Shown: one piece after another, positions 1 to 10,570 of the stretch
Layout of the letters: every line of letters starts with the position of its first letter
Position numbering within the stretch: position 1 is the stretch's first letter
Assembly (NCBI GenBank): GCA_023091735.1
Contig: JALKBU010000478.1
Coordinates: 1-37,694, forward strand
Direction of reading: 5' to 3'
Length of the DNA stretch: 37,694 bases
Source: Trichomonas tenax
Lineage: Eukaryota; Parabasalia; Trichomonadida; Trichomonadidae
Notes under the pieces: model-generated
Databases searched by the model: none
What the model saw: only the letters and a program-made list of their open reading frames with translations
What the model was told of the DNA's origin: nothing
Translations under genes and position numbers: made by a program

Positions 1-500
1 TTGGCGTTAATATTAACACCAGAAGTTTTGGAATGTTAAAATTAGTTAAAGATTCATTTACGAAGGAATCAAAAATAATTAAAGGCAAAAGAGTCACAAC
101 GTATCAGAAGAAATAAGACGAAACACTCAAAATTTATTTTTGAATTTCCGAAGTCATAAAATCCTTTCGCTATCTTTTTTTAGTTAGTTAGTTTGTCGTT
201 TAATTATTTCAATCAAATTTTAAGTAAATGATGTCATTAATAAGGGTAAACAATAGTGTTTTCGCTGACTTTGACAATTTGGTTTTCACTCATTTTTATA
301 GTTGATAAAAAAATAATTTTTAAAAAATTACTTTATATTTTATGATTTTCAAAAGTGTTAAAAATCATGATTTTCAGATCTTTATAACAGTGAATTCTCG
401 TAAATTTCGAGATTCCCTTTTAGCCTCTTTCCCGAAAATATTTTTTATGACAACAACAACACCATTGGAAAGTTCTTTTAGGATTTTTTATTATAGATAA
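1..500. other. AT-rich spacer, no gene seen
   Basis: No convincing coding frame. The stretch holds A/T runs and short repeats only. It leads into the decayed ORF that starts at 501. Confidence 0.5.
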
Positions 501-950
501 ATGATAAAACCAATTATTGACTACGCTACTTATGCATTCAATGCTAAACAATCGGAAAGCACAATTAAATTAAAATATGGTGATTTAGAAATACTTTTAA
601 AAGATGGTAAGTTGCAATTTATATCTAAAGGTGGTGCAATCATTTCAAACATAAAAGAAATTATATTTATGAATTCAAAAATAAGGGGTATAACTGATGA
701 TATAACATCCATACCACCAGAAGAACAATGATATTACGCACTGAATGCATTCCCCAAAATATTAAAAATTGATAAATATGATGTAAATGAATCATTTATT
801 GCAAACTTTATAAATGATATATCAAATAAAATGGATAAATCAACATTTGAAAATATCGAATTGTTATAGTTTCATGAAATTCCAAAATATCTCCCAGATT
901 TGCATCCCTACATCAGTGTTTCTGGAATGTACTGTTTATTGCCAGGTTGA
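501..950 (+). pseudogene. decayed gene with three in-frame stops
   Basis: An ATG at 501 opens a 76-codon frame that stops at TGA 729-731. The same frame then continues with protein-like sequence (YYALNAFPKILKIDKYDVNE) for 45 codons to TAG 867-869, and for 26 more codons (FHEIPKYLPDLHPYISVSG) to TGA 948-950. Three stops in one otherwise coherent frame suggest a gene decaying by point mutation. No TCA initiator lies close before the ATG. I do not recognise the family. A short functional 76-residue protein is the alternative, but the coding character beyond the stop argues against it. Confidence 0.5.
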
Positions 951-1340
951 AAAATTTTTGGGAAACGATGAAAAACTTTCAAAATGAAAATTCATGCTTT
1001 TTATATATCATAGATTGCAACTATCCGATGTTTCATAACTTTGACATGTAAAATATTGACTTTGAAAATTTTACGCGGCAAAATGGATATTTACATGTCA
1101 AATTAATCGACATAGATTTTTAGACTGCACATCAGATTAGTATCTATAGAGAATAGGATATTTCAGTAGCTTAGCAAGATATCCAATTGTATTTAGGTTT
1201 ATGTGGTCCTAAATAAATATAAATTGGGATGATATAGGAATCCTTATAGCATTATAAGCTGTAAACAGTACATCGATAAGCAAAATAGTGGTCGTAAAGA
1301 TAGCAGTTGAATTTTGTCATATAATGATATTATGTGACAA
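951..1340. other. spacer upstream of MED6-like gene
   Basis: No coding sequence seen. It holds two copies of the TGACATGTAAA-type motif in opposite orientation and, near its 3' end, an Inr-like TCATATAA at 1317. Confidence 0.5.
1041..1100. promoter_or_regulatory. inverted pair of TGACATGTAAA motifs
   Basis: TTGACATGTAAA at 1041 and its reverse complement form TTTACATGTCA at 1090-1100 lie about 240-300 bases upstream of the MED6-like start codon. The same motif recurs in other spacers of this window. A regulatory role is inferred from position and repetition only. Confidence 0.4.
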
Positions 1341-1916
1341 ATGTCAGAAATCAAAAAACGAATGGAAGGAGCGTTTATCGACAAAGAGTTCATCCAACAA
1401 GAGGGATTAACACTCGACAACATCATTCATCCATATTTTGAAAAGAGCCAGTTCTTCAATACGCAAAACGGATCAAAATTTGAGATATCGTTAGCCCAAC
1501 CACACGGAAGCAATGTTATCACCGCAACTCACCTGAACAAACCAGAGCACAAATCTATCTCTATCGATCATGGACTCTGCGTTATTGATGAAATATTAAA
1601 CAATGAAGTTATCGCGAAATACATTGTCAAAGATGGATATATCCTTCCTGCCCCGACATTTTACAACTTAATTGCAAGCCGTATTTGTTCTTCATTGAAC
1701 TTTCTCCAAAAATCAATCAATGATGTTCATCAAATATTCGAATGGGACATAAAACGTGGCTTTACTAAGAGAATTGCCGATGGAGAAACAGAAACTAAAT
1801 ACGTTTTCTGTGCTTCTGAACTTAAGGATCTCAGATCTGAAACTGGTGATGAATTCAGACTCCAAAGCACTCTCCTTGATGCACTACTCACAGAAATTGG
1901 TATTCCATCAGCTTAA
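1341..1916 (+). CDS. MED6: MED6-like Mediator complex subunit
   Basis: A 191-residue protein whose layout fits Mediator subunit 6, a head-module protein that links Mediator to RNA polymerase II. Residues 31-40 (PYFEKSQFFN) sit where MED6 has its YF..S.FYD box. A central segment (about 58-96) follows. Residues 97-145 (DGYILPAPTFYNLIASRI, then FEWDIKRGF) match the 'GVIYQAPDLGSVINSR ... Y.P.KGYWW' core. The length is shorter than animal MED6 (about 240) but spans the conserved domain. The ATG at 1341 is preceded by an Inr-like TCA at 1317. The call rests on remembered family patterns, so a profile search would settle it. Confidence 0.6.
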   Translation: MSEIKKRMEGAFIDKEFIQQEGLTLDNIIHPYFEKSQFFNTQNGSKFEISLAQPHGSNVITATHLNKPEHKSISIDHGLCVIDEILNNEVIAKYIVKDGYILPAPTFYNLIASRICSSLNFLQKSINDVHQIFEWDIKRGFTKRIADGETETKYVFCASELKDLRSETGDEFRLQSTLLDALLTEIGIPSA

Positions 1917-2095
1917 TTCCATTTATTCCATATATTACTTTTATCAACATTCAATATGATCCAATACATTGTGAAAACTATTGATGTAGCCACAATAGTA
2001 TGAATATATTGAGTTAGTTTAGATTTTGTTTTTAGAATGTAAATTAATTTTAAATATTCTTTATGGTAAATATTCTGATGAAAATAACAATTAAT

Positions 2096-3482
2096 TTAAT
2101 GATTTTTAGCTTCATTTCTCTCCGTTTTGAATCGCTTAGATAATGAGAAAAGATGGCAAATAATATAAAAAATGATTTTTTGCTCAATTTCATTTGGTGT
2201 AGAATTAAAAGCTTGACAATATCCAATACGCTCAGTCTCAGCATAATATATACTTTCAGACATGTTTGGCTCTCCAATGATTACAAATTCGCTTGAAATT
2301 AACGGTGAATCATGAGTCTTCGATATTTCGAAATCATCAGGTAACTTAAATGGAGAAAATGCCACAGGATGCTCATGAACAACAACTTATATATGAGTGA
2401 ATACAGGCTTCTTCATTTTGTTTTTATATTTTTCATAGAAATATCCTTGGATTTTAAATTTGCCTTCATAAATCTGATTCCATGTTTTGAGATCTTGATG
2501 TGAACCATGAACATCATGGAAGATAAGAAGGGATCCTCCTCTATTACAATATTCAAGCATTTGATTGAGAAAGTTTGATGTTGAGATTAAATTTGAACTT
2601 ACATAGGGACTATCACCTCCTCCAACAGCAATTACATCAAGGAAGTCCAAGTATTCATCTGAACACATTCTACTGTAAAATTGCTCATTTAGATAAATGA
2701 CATTAATTTTGAATGAATCATTCTTTTGATTGAGAAAATGAATGAAGTTGAGAAACACTGGATAAATTGCTTCAGCACAGTAATCTTTATTTGGATGAAT
2801 GGCAAGAATGCTAATTTCTTGCTTTCCGTATCTTAGTTTTGTTAAAAGTTGAGAAGCTAAATCAAGCAATAAAACACCTTCTTCCAAGTAATTAAGAAAT
2901 TTTCGTCGAAACTCTTGAGCAAATTTAACAAACTTATCATATGTATATTCATCGATCCTAGAAAAATCTAAGTCATTGATCAGCCTCAGATACTGTGCAT
3001 CTTCAAAAATCAAATCGAAAATAAGTTGAGTCGTGATGTTATTCTTTCCAATTTTATGGATCATTAATTCTGTACATTCAAGCCCAATTGTCTTACAAAT
3101 AGAGAATATTGTGTTGATAGGAATGACGCTGTAGTTTCCAGTAATGAAATTAATTAACTTTTATGGTCTATTGATTGATTTAGTATAAGTTACATAAGAA
3201 TCTATTATTATCGATTTTGAGTTTTGTAAATTGTGTTGAGAAGAATGGATCAATGAGATATTCGTTTCCTATACATATTCCTACATTGTATAGATTAATG
3301 ATTTCTTGCTCTGGAATTTCAATGTAATCTTCTTTCATTTTTCCTTTGAATACAGCATCAATAATATCCCATGTTTCTGTAGATTCTATTTTACATGTAA
3401 ATTTGAACTTGTTTTTCTTTGGATTCATATTTAATTGTGATTCAATTTTAGAGCTTATAAATAAAGCTTGCATTCTGTTCAT
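2096..3482 (-). pseudogene. broken trichomonad family gene with amidotransferase-like domain
   Basis: Three minus-strand pieces read as one protein. Piece 1 (3482-3180) is a BTB-like N-terminal domain ending near GNEYLIDPFF. After a stop and frame change at about 3130-3180, piece 2 starts before its first ATG (GNYSVIPINTIFSICKTIG) and runs to 2387. It contains a class-I amidotransferase/DJ-1-like fold pattern (DVIAVGGGDSPYVSS, then NRGGSLLIFHD). A TAA at 2387-2389 interrupts, then the same frame resumes with VVVHEHPVAF, SEFVIIGEP, YYAETERIGYCQ and IICHL to 2096. I associate that C-terminal pattern with a large trichomonad protein family of unknown function. One frameshift and at least one nonsense codon make it a pseudogene; a sequencing error at one of them cannot be excluded. 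Confidence 0.65.
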
Positions 3483-4362
3483 TCTATATTCATGATCATT
3501 GAGGAAAACATGAATAATTTCGATACTCTGTTAAAATATAATTGACTTCCAATGCGAATTTTAAACATTGTGACTGGTGGACTTTACCAGCAAAATGTCG
3601 TGTAAAGTCAATTTTGCTGTGTAAATTTTATTTTAATAAATATTTCATCCTTTTCAAGAAGCTTTTTGAACTAAATTATGATGGTCACATCTATAAAATT
3701 GATTTCGAATAATAAATATCTATTATAATTATCATGTTGTAGCATAATAATTGCAAAATATTTGAAACAAATAAGAATTTTTATATGATAATCTATGTGT
3801 TTTGATAATTATTCGATAACAACTATAAAAGCTGAATAGATTTATAAGTAGCATAATGTTTTAAATTGTTTATTTAACTAAAATATAATCAAAATGTTTT
3901 AAATAAATCAATGATTTTGAAAACAAACATGCATAATATTTAAAAATCAAAAATTATTTGTTATTGTTGAAAAGTTCAGTAAAAATAATAAAAGGAAAAA
4001 GTTATTTTTAACATTCTATAAAAATCTGGATTTTTTAGACATTTTTTGAAAAATCGAACGAATGTCCGTAATTCATTTTCATGATTACAAATATGGGGCG
4101 ATTCTAAATAACTGCGAAAAATCGAAAATTTGAAGTTATTATTTTATGATCTTTAATATTTTATAGTTAACGTTAACTTTATGTCATGTGTTTAAATATA
4201 AAATCGTTCAATATGATTGGTTTCAAACTTTTAAAGCAAATAAAGATATAATATTTTTTGTTAATCAAAAATTTGTCCTAAAATGATTTCGATTGCGATA
4301 ATTTAGAATGATATAAAGGAGCAATATCAAATATAAGAAAATCCATCAAAAATAATTTTCGC
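3483..4362. other. long AT-rich spacer before CYFIP
   Basis: About 880 bases without a coding frame I can support. The main structure is a perfect 14-bp palindrome at 4165-4178. The first 100 bases probably include the lost promoter of the broken minus-strand gene. Confidence 0.5.
4165..4178. promoter_or_regulatory. perfect palindrome AGTTAACGTTAACT
   Basis: A perfect 14-bp palindrome about 185 bases upstream of the CYFIP start. It holds AACG on both strands, the core of Myb recognition elements, and Myb proteins are known promoter regulators in trichomonads. A paired Myb site is an inference. Confidence 0.35.
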
Positions 4363-7300
4363 ATGTTAGAGGAGCTTCACGTACCTTCGCAGTTACAAAT
4401 CGACACCTGGAACAACATCAAAGAGTCCCCCGTCGTCGACACTGCGCCACGTGTCGTCCCTTTACCTGTTTTTATCACTCCTTCGTCCGAAGGATTATAT
4501 GATCGGTATGCATCGCAGAAAACAGATTTAGTCGGCTCGAAACTCATCAAAAAGATACGCGAATGTGACTCAAACATAGCTTTAATCGATGATTTCCTCA
4601 AGATTTGCTATTGCAGAAGATCAATGAGCCACGTTATGCTTACATACATCGAGACTATTAAAAAGCAGCAGGGATCGAATGAAATGCCACAAATGTTTTT
4701 GACGCCTGAAGTTGCTGCTATTGCAAAGAAATTGACAGATCCTATTCTAGAGATTTTCAAGTCAATTAGACTTCATTCCGAGCAAGTGGCGGATTGGTTT
4801 TACTATCAGTTCGTTAATGATGAGAACTGGAATAACGGAATTTACAATGATCAATTTTTGAACAGTATTTGTATGCTTATTTACAAATTAACCGCTTTAG
4901 AGCAACTTATTATCCACAAAACAGCGCTTTCCGACGATATTTCAATGCTTCTCAAGTTCCAAAATAATCCTGCTTATATGCAAGAGGTCATTCAAATCCG
5001 TTCTTGGCTTTCTAACTTCGGCGCAATCACAAACCTCTGCGTTGATAAGTTGATGCAACTCGAACCTGATCAAATCCAATACTTGTTTGATCTATTATAC
5101 GAATTTTGTCACGATCAAATTGCTAAAGATAACTACATCACAGCCGAATCTAAGTACTCATACATAGCTACGATCATCTTCCTCATCAAATTATACGAAA
5201 AAGCTCGCATTACTGAAGAAATGAAACTCAAAGGAACTAAAAAGCCAAAGCCAAAACTCAAACCAATACCATCGTCAATTCGTTTCTTCTGCAGAGACAT
5301 TGCTATGGTTCACAAGTCAATTGTTTTAATTTACGAAATTGCGCCTGAAATTGTTCAATTTTTCCCCAAGGATTTCTTGGAATTCAACAAGAAAGAGATG
5401 AAAGAATCACCACCACCACAATTGAAAATCAAATCAGAGCAAGATGTTCTCGATGAAGTTCGTGGAGCTTTTGAAGAGACATCTGCTTTCGTTTCATATT
5501 TACTCTCATTGGAAAAGGTCTCAAAGGACAGCCAACCAGCTAAAGTTTTGCCTTCCGTCATGAGAAAGGTTTCATCCGCTATTTGCATGATTGCCGAGAA
5601 AATCGAACTCAGGCGTCTTCAATTCCCGAATATTCCTAGAGACAAACCAGAGTTAGCAAGAGATCAGCTCGCTTTGAAGAGATACCAGTATGAATACGGT
5701 ATGAACGATGGCATTTATGATATTCTTCAGAGAATTTTGCCTCTCATCATGACTTGCAGAATCACAAAAGAAGTTCTTCAGGAACACATCGGTATTATCT
5801 CACAGCAGTTATCTGCTTACATGCAGGAATACATCCAAGATTTCTGCGTCAACAAGATCGCTCAGCTTTGCATCAAGAAGAAGGAGTTGAAGCCAGATTT
5901 AATGGTTATCAGAACATTACTCGGCTACTTCACATCCGATGAAGACCTCAAGATTCCAAAGAAGGCGAAGAAGGAGCACCTCAATTATCCTGCGACAATT
6001 CCATCACTTCAGTTCTTGGAACTTGCCAGAGCTCAACTTTCTTGCATGATCAATCCAGGAAGCCCATGGACAAAGAAGAAGCACACATTCAGCTCAGGTA
6101 TATTGAGCTCCGATGAAATTGATATTATGAAAGAGTTCATCAACAAGACAACATTCTTTGCTGAACTTCTCAGACTTCCAGAGACACTCGATATTGCTTT
6201 CGATCAGTCAAGATTGTTCTTCAAGGAACACTGGCTGGATATCTGCAAGGTTTCCTACTTCAAGGTTTCTTCAAGCCTTCCATACATTCTATCAAACTTC
6301 GCGCTTCAAAACTACAACCAGACAGAGCTTACAGGCGCTATTTTCTACCCATTGTCAATCTACGATGATGCAGCACACGTTGCTTTGAATCAGTTGAAGT
6401 CAAGGCTTTTGTATGATGAAATCAAAGCAGAAGCTGAAATTTGTTTGGTTTCTATCACTCGTATCATTGCTAACCAATCATTCGCACCAATCAGAGAGTT
6501 CATCACAATCACATCTCTTTCTGACAACATTATGAAGGAACTTCGTTACGAGAGAATACTTAGAACAACAGGAAATGCTCCAGCTGTCAGACTCGGTGTC
6601 CTCCTTCAGCAGAATCAGTTGTTCGTTCTTGGTTGCCAGATCGATACAAAGCTGCTCATTGCTAATAGACTGAATGAGCTGTTCAAGGAGTCTATGGAAG
6701 GCATCCTGAAGATCGCCAGTGATCACGGTCCAATTGTTATGATCTTATTCGATAGACTAATCGAGTTGTTGAGAAACACTCATAACATGATTGCATCATT
6801 CGATATTCCAATCTCTCCCTTCCAAGATTTGTTCAGGATTGTTATGGCTATGGATACACCAACATCTCTTCAGTCAGAGTTTCTTGTCCAAATGGCCCAA
6901 TACATTTCTGGCCCATTGCTTAGCGAGTACTTCCTTATGACAACACCATTCAGACTCATTCCACGCACACAGCCAAATATCGATATGCACAAGTTATTCC
7001 ATCAGGAAGAATCTTTAGTTCTCGAAAGAGTCCTCAGACCAACAGCTACATTTGTTTCTATTGAATCATTCAGATGCTTGTTCAAGTATCTTGATGATGG
7101 TGCCATTACAATGCTCCACATGCAGCTTATTTCTGAATTGCCAAACATCATGCAAGACTTCGTTAATGTTTATACTGAGTTCAAGCAGAACATCACAAGA
7201 ATTAGAGATCCACCGCTTGCTTCATCATGCAACCAGGCATATGATAGATTCTTTGGTGCCTATAACGGATTCCTTGGAAGCGGAAAGATCACACAGATCC

Positions 7301-7968
7301 TTGAAATCATGTCACAGGTTGGTATCATCTTCGCTATTTCATCGATGATGGATGATGCATTCAACATGAAATACACATCAGAAAAGATGGTTTCTTCATA
7401 TATCATATCAAGATCTCCATTGAAGGATGATGTTGCTGAGACACCAGAAATCTTCACAGCCTTTGATGCTCAGTTCAAGGACACTGTTTCATACTTCACA
7501 TCTCTCAAGACAATTCCAGAGGGCAACCAAGTATTGCCACCATTCACATACATCACAACAGTTGAGTTCGTTAAGATCGTTCTCAGCACAGACACATTCA
7601 ATGAAACATCATTAGAACTCACAAACTTCCAGTCATTGAAAGGATTTGCTGCCGTCTTTTCCATCCTCGAATTCCTTTATTGCATTCTCGAGGCTAACAC
7701 CGGAAATGCAATCAACAAATATGGTGAATCTGTTTTGATTTGCGCAGCCAATATTCTCGCTGCTACAAAGCAGATTGATCTCTACAAGGTTCTTTCCATT
7801 ACAGGAAGAATCCTTACTCATGCTGAAGCGGACTTCACTCACAATACAAATGCAAGCCTTCAAAATATCCTCAACATCTCTAGGCTTATGCAATCTTCTC
7901 TTTGGATTACTATCACATCTAGCTATCCATTCTTTGACGAAATCACAGGCCAATCAAAAGGTCAGTAA
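4363..7968 (+). CDS. CYFIP: CYFIP/Sra1/PIR121-type WAVE complex subunit
   Basis: A 1201-residue protein, close to the 1250 of animal CYFIP. CYFIP binds Rac and, with NAP1, WAVE, ABI and BRK1, controls Arp2/3-driven actin branching at the cell cortex. The match is clearest in the middle and C-terminal parts. Residues about 595-630 hold the family pattern FF..LL.L.ETL..A.DQS.L.F.E.WL, and 662-695 hold the pattern SIYDDAAH.AL...K..LLYDEI.AE...C. Residues 955-992 (QAYDRFFGAYNGFLG, then the VGIIFAI helix) match the segment animal CYFIP has before its last third. The N-terminal 300 residues are more divergent. No signal peptide or membrane segment is seen. Later codons are more regular than those in the first 200 residues. 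The ATG at 4363 is the first in frame. It implies that this organism has a WAVE-type actin regulator. Confidence 0.85.
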   Translation: MLEELHVPSQLQIDTWNNIKESPVVDTAPRVVPLPVFITPSSEGLYDRYASQKTDLVGSKLIKKIRECDSNIALIDDFLKICYCRRSMSHVMLTYIETIKKQQGSNEMPQMFLTPEVAAIAKKLTDPILEIFKSIRLHSEQVADWFYYQFVNDENWNNGIYNDQFLNSICMLIYKLTALEQLIIHKTALSDDISMLLKFQNNPAYMQEVIQIRSWLSNFGAITNLCVDKLMQLEPDQIQYLFDLLYEFCHDQIAKDNYITAESKYSYIATIIFLIKLYEKARITEEMKLKGTKKPKPKLKPIPSSIRFFCRDIAMVHKSIVLIYEIAPEIVQFFPKDFLEFNKKEMKESPPPQLKIKSEQDVLDEVRGAFEETSAFVSYLLSLEKVSKDSQPAKVLPSVMRKVSSAICMIAEKIELRRLQFPNIPRDKPELARDQLALKRYQYEYGMNDGIYDILQRILPLIMTCRITKEVLQEHIGIISQQLSAYMQEYIQDFCVNKIAQLCIKKKELKPDLMVIRTLLGYFTSDEDLKIPKKAKKEHLNYPATIPSLQFLELARAQLSCMINPGSPWTKKKHTFSSGILSSDEIDIMKEFINKTTFFAELLRLPETLDIAFDQSRLFFKEHWLDICKVSYFKVSSSLPYILSNFALQNYNQTELTGAIFYPLSIYDDAAHVALNQLKSRLLYDEIKAEAEICLVSITRIIANQSFAPIREFITITSLSDNIMKELRYERILRTTGNAPAVRLGVLLQQNQLFVLGCQIDTKLLIANRLNELFKESMEGILKIASDHGPIVMILFDRLIELLRNTHNMIASFDIPISPFQDLFRIVMAMDTPTSLQSEFLVQMAQYISGPLLSEYFLMTTPFRLIPRTQPNIDMHKLFHQEESLVLERVLRPTATFVSIESFRCLFKYLDDGAITMLHMQLISELPNIMQDFVNVYTEFKQNITRIRDPPLASSCNQAYDRFFGAYNGFLGSGKITQILEIMSQVGIIFAISSMMDDAFNMKYTSEKMVSSYIISRSPLKDDVAETPEIFTAFDAQFKDTVSYFTSLKTIPEGNQVLPPFTYITTVEFVKIVLSTDTFNETSLELTNFQSLKGFAAVFSILEFLYCILEANTGNAINKYGESVLICAANILAATKQIDLYKVLSITGRILTHAEADFTHNTNASLQNILNISRLMQSSLWITITSSYPFFDEITGQSKGQ

Positions 7969-8643
7969 TTTTTTTATTATATTTCGTAAACAAAGTTTTC
8001 TTATTACATTTTTTTGACAATAAATTGAATAAAGTCGATTGCTTTAACATTTGAGAATAATATTGAAGTCGAATATTGTGTTATTCAAGGAAATTCTGTA
8101 AATTTATTAAGATCGTTGTTAAACGCAAAAATCGCTGTAATTCATAGCATAGTTCAAAATGTTATGGCTTTTGTTATCTTATTCGACTAAATATTATCCA
8201 ATAAAACTCGATATCTTTATAAATTGTAACATCATATCCATAATCCTCATGATATACTAAAGATCATAGGTTCTTATGTAAGATGCTGTAATTCTAAATT
8301 TAGGTTCTTATCAGTAAACACAGATTTTTCCCCCACAATCGAAAACATTTCAGCAGTCCAATTTATTAAAACGCATATTGGTTTGAGTGGACAAAAATAT
8401 ATAATGTAACACATTTATATTTCATTATCCTTCCTAATATATCGTAGCTTGGAACTTTCCAAAAATCACTTTTTAATATAAAAAAATCTCTCATACATTT
8501 AATTGAAATTCAAACATTTTAACCGTTATATGTATAACATTTCATAGTTTGGAAGCCAAAGATTAGAGTTAAATTGAATTCGATAAAGACTTAAAATTGG
8601 TGTCAGTCCCTAAATATTTTGCCTGACAAAACCAAAAAGTGCA
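7969..8643. other. spacer between CYFIP and ankyrin gene
   Basis: About 675 bases of AT-rich sequence with no coding frame I can support and no clear repeat. Confidence 0.5.
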
Positions 8644-10425
8644 ATGGGCAGGAATCCAACTGGGTGCTTCTCAGTGAAAGAGCACTTTTCTCCGGAGACC
8701 ATCTCCAAGCTCAACAGAGAGGTCGGTTTTCAGAAGCTAATTCTCCAAATCAATGAATCTACGTATCAATCTGATTTCGCGGCCATTTTGCAAAGTGTTT
8801 ACGTCAAAAAGGATAACATTCATAATCTCGTTGACTATGTTGTCACCGCTACATACATAAACCCCGACAAATTCGATCTTTACTGTACTTTTTTGGATGA
8901 TTTACAGAAATCTGCAGATGTAGACAATCCTTCCCTTGCCAATCTCGTTAAGAAGGTCTTTAAATTCATATTCAAGTCGATTCTTCCTTCCCAATCTAAC
9001 ATGGAAAATTTGAAACCTCATACAAACGCTTTTATTCTATTTCTACGTTCATTATATCTACGCAATCTTGTAGATCTATCAGATATATACAAAGAAGCTT
9101 CCAAGAACAAAACATTATTTAAATATATGAGATATTTCTTCCCAGAGTTTGGATCATTACAAGATGCACCACTGTTATCTGAAATTAACGATGATGCAGC
9201 TGATCCAAAGTACTTACGCGATATGTTTGAATATTATACGAAAAATCAAGAATTTTGGGATGAATTATTGCAGAATTATGCACTAGAAAACTCTTTAGAA
9301 AGAGTAATAATGACCGACGACGTTGATGGTTTCAGTTCAAAACTCGAATTGAAAACATTTGCATTAACAGATTATCCAAATCGTCTTCTCCTTCATCCTG
9401 TCGCTTCAGAGTTTGGACATATTAACCTCTTGTCATTTGCATGTCTATTTAATGCAATCAGAATTGTTCGATTATTAATTCAATTAAATGTCAAACCAGA
9501 AACGAATGACTTCCTCACACTTCACTGCGCCATTCGTGGAGGTGGTTTAGAGTTAATTGAAGCGTTAAATCCACTTGAATTGAATTTCAAATTGCCAAAT
9601 TTCGACAATGTTGGAAAATACGCAACAAGATATTACAACGATATCATCTTTAAATATGTATTCGAGAATAAGTTATATCCCAATCAGCACAAGTCAGCTT
9701 CCAATATTTGCCTTGAATATTGTGGTGAATCTGGAAATTTCTTTGCGATGGAAATGTTATTGGATAAAAGAGCTCAAATTTCATATAATTCACAGAAACG
9801 CGATATCCTTGTTGCAGCATGTGAATGCGGACATCGAACAATGGTTGAGATTCTCCTTGAATCACCAAGTTTAATCATTGATGTTCAAGATGGCTTAAAG
9901 AGAACTCCACTGTTCACTGCATGCGAATATAATTACCATAAAATCGTCAAACTTCTTGTTGACAAGAATGCTGATGCCTCCAAAGTTGCTCTTTCACGTA
10001 AGACGCCTGCATGGATTGCAGCAGCAAACGGTAATGTTAAGTGTCTGATGGAACTTGCAAAGTCTTCTACAGCGGATTTCAACACTTACGAAATTAAAGA
10101 TAGATTAATGTCGCCCTTGTTTATAGCAATCGATGGCGGACACTATGAAGCTGTAAAGTTCTTGTTGACTGTTCCTGGAATAGATATTCACAGAAAGACA
10201 ACTAGTGGAATGACAACACTCTTTGCTGCATTGAGTGCGACAAATCCAGAAAATTCTTCAAAAATCATTAAATTATTGCTCGAAAATGATCCTGAAATTG
10301 ACCTCAAAGCCAGATATAAGAAGATGACGCCACTAATGTTTGCTCTGGACATCGGTAGATTCGATGTTGTTGATTTGATTTCCACTCCAAAATCTGATTT
10401 CCAAAAAGTTAGCAAAGAGTATTAA
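8644..10425 (+). CDS. ankyrin-repeat protein with trichomonad-type N-terminal domain
   Basis: A 593-residue soluble protein. Residues 1-215 form an alpha-helical N-terminal region of the sort found in many trichomonad ankyrin proteins. Residues about 218-330 begin repeat-like helices (LLSFACLFNAIRIVRLLI). From residue 384 there are recognisable ankyrin repeats: DILVAACECGHRTMVEILL (385), TPLFTACEYNYHKIVKLLV (420), TPAWIAAANGNVKCLMEL (454), SPLFIAIDGGHYEAVKFLL (489), MTTLFAALS (522) and MTPLMFALDIGRFDVVDLI (560). Ankyrin repeats bind proteins; no enzymatic domain is visible, so the partner is unknown. The frame is intact, unlike several neighbouring family genes. The start is the first ATG. 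Confidence 0.85.
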   Translation: MGRNPTGCFSVKEHFSPETISKLNREVGFQKLILQINESTYQSDFAAILQSVYVKKDNIHNLVDYVVTATYINPDKFDLYCTFLDDLQKSADVDNPSLANLVKKVFKFIFKSILPSQSNMENLKPHTNAFILFLRSLYLRNLVDLSDIYKEASKNKTLFKYMRYFFPEFGSLQDAPLLSEINDDAADPKYLRDMFEYYTKNQEFWDELLQNYALENSLERVIMTDDVDGFSSKLELKTFALTDYPNRLLLHPVASEFGHINLLSFACLFNAIRIVRLLIQLNVKPETNDFLTLHCAIRGGGLELIEALNPLELNFKLPNFDNVGKYATRYYNDIIFKYVFENKLYPNQHKSASNICLEYCGESGNFFAMEMLLDKRAQISYNSQKRDILVAACECGHRTMVEILLESPSLIIDVQDGLKRTPLFTACEYNYHKIVKLLVDKNADASKVALSRKTPAWIAAANGNVKCLMELAKSSTADFNTYEIKDRLMSPLFIAIDGGHYEAVKFLLTVPGIDIHRKTTSGMTTLFAALSATNPENSSKIIKLLLENDPEIDLKARYKKMTPLMFALDIGRFDVVDLISTPKSDFQKVSKEY

Positions 10426-10570
10426 TATTACTACGCCCAAATTCAGATTATACCAATATATGCTTTACTTGTTTGAAAGCTCTATCTAAACTCTTTTGAT
10501 GAGAAAAAATTCGTATCATTTTCGTTCCTAAGGGCTTTTTAATCGTTTTTCCTCTCAATTCTTCTCAATA

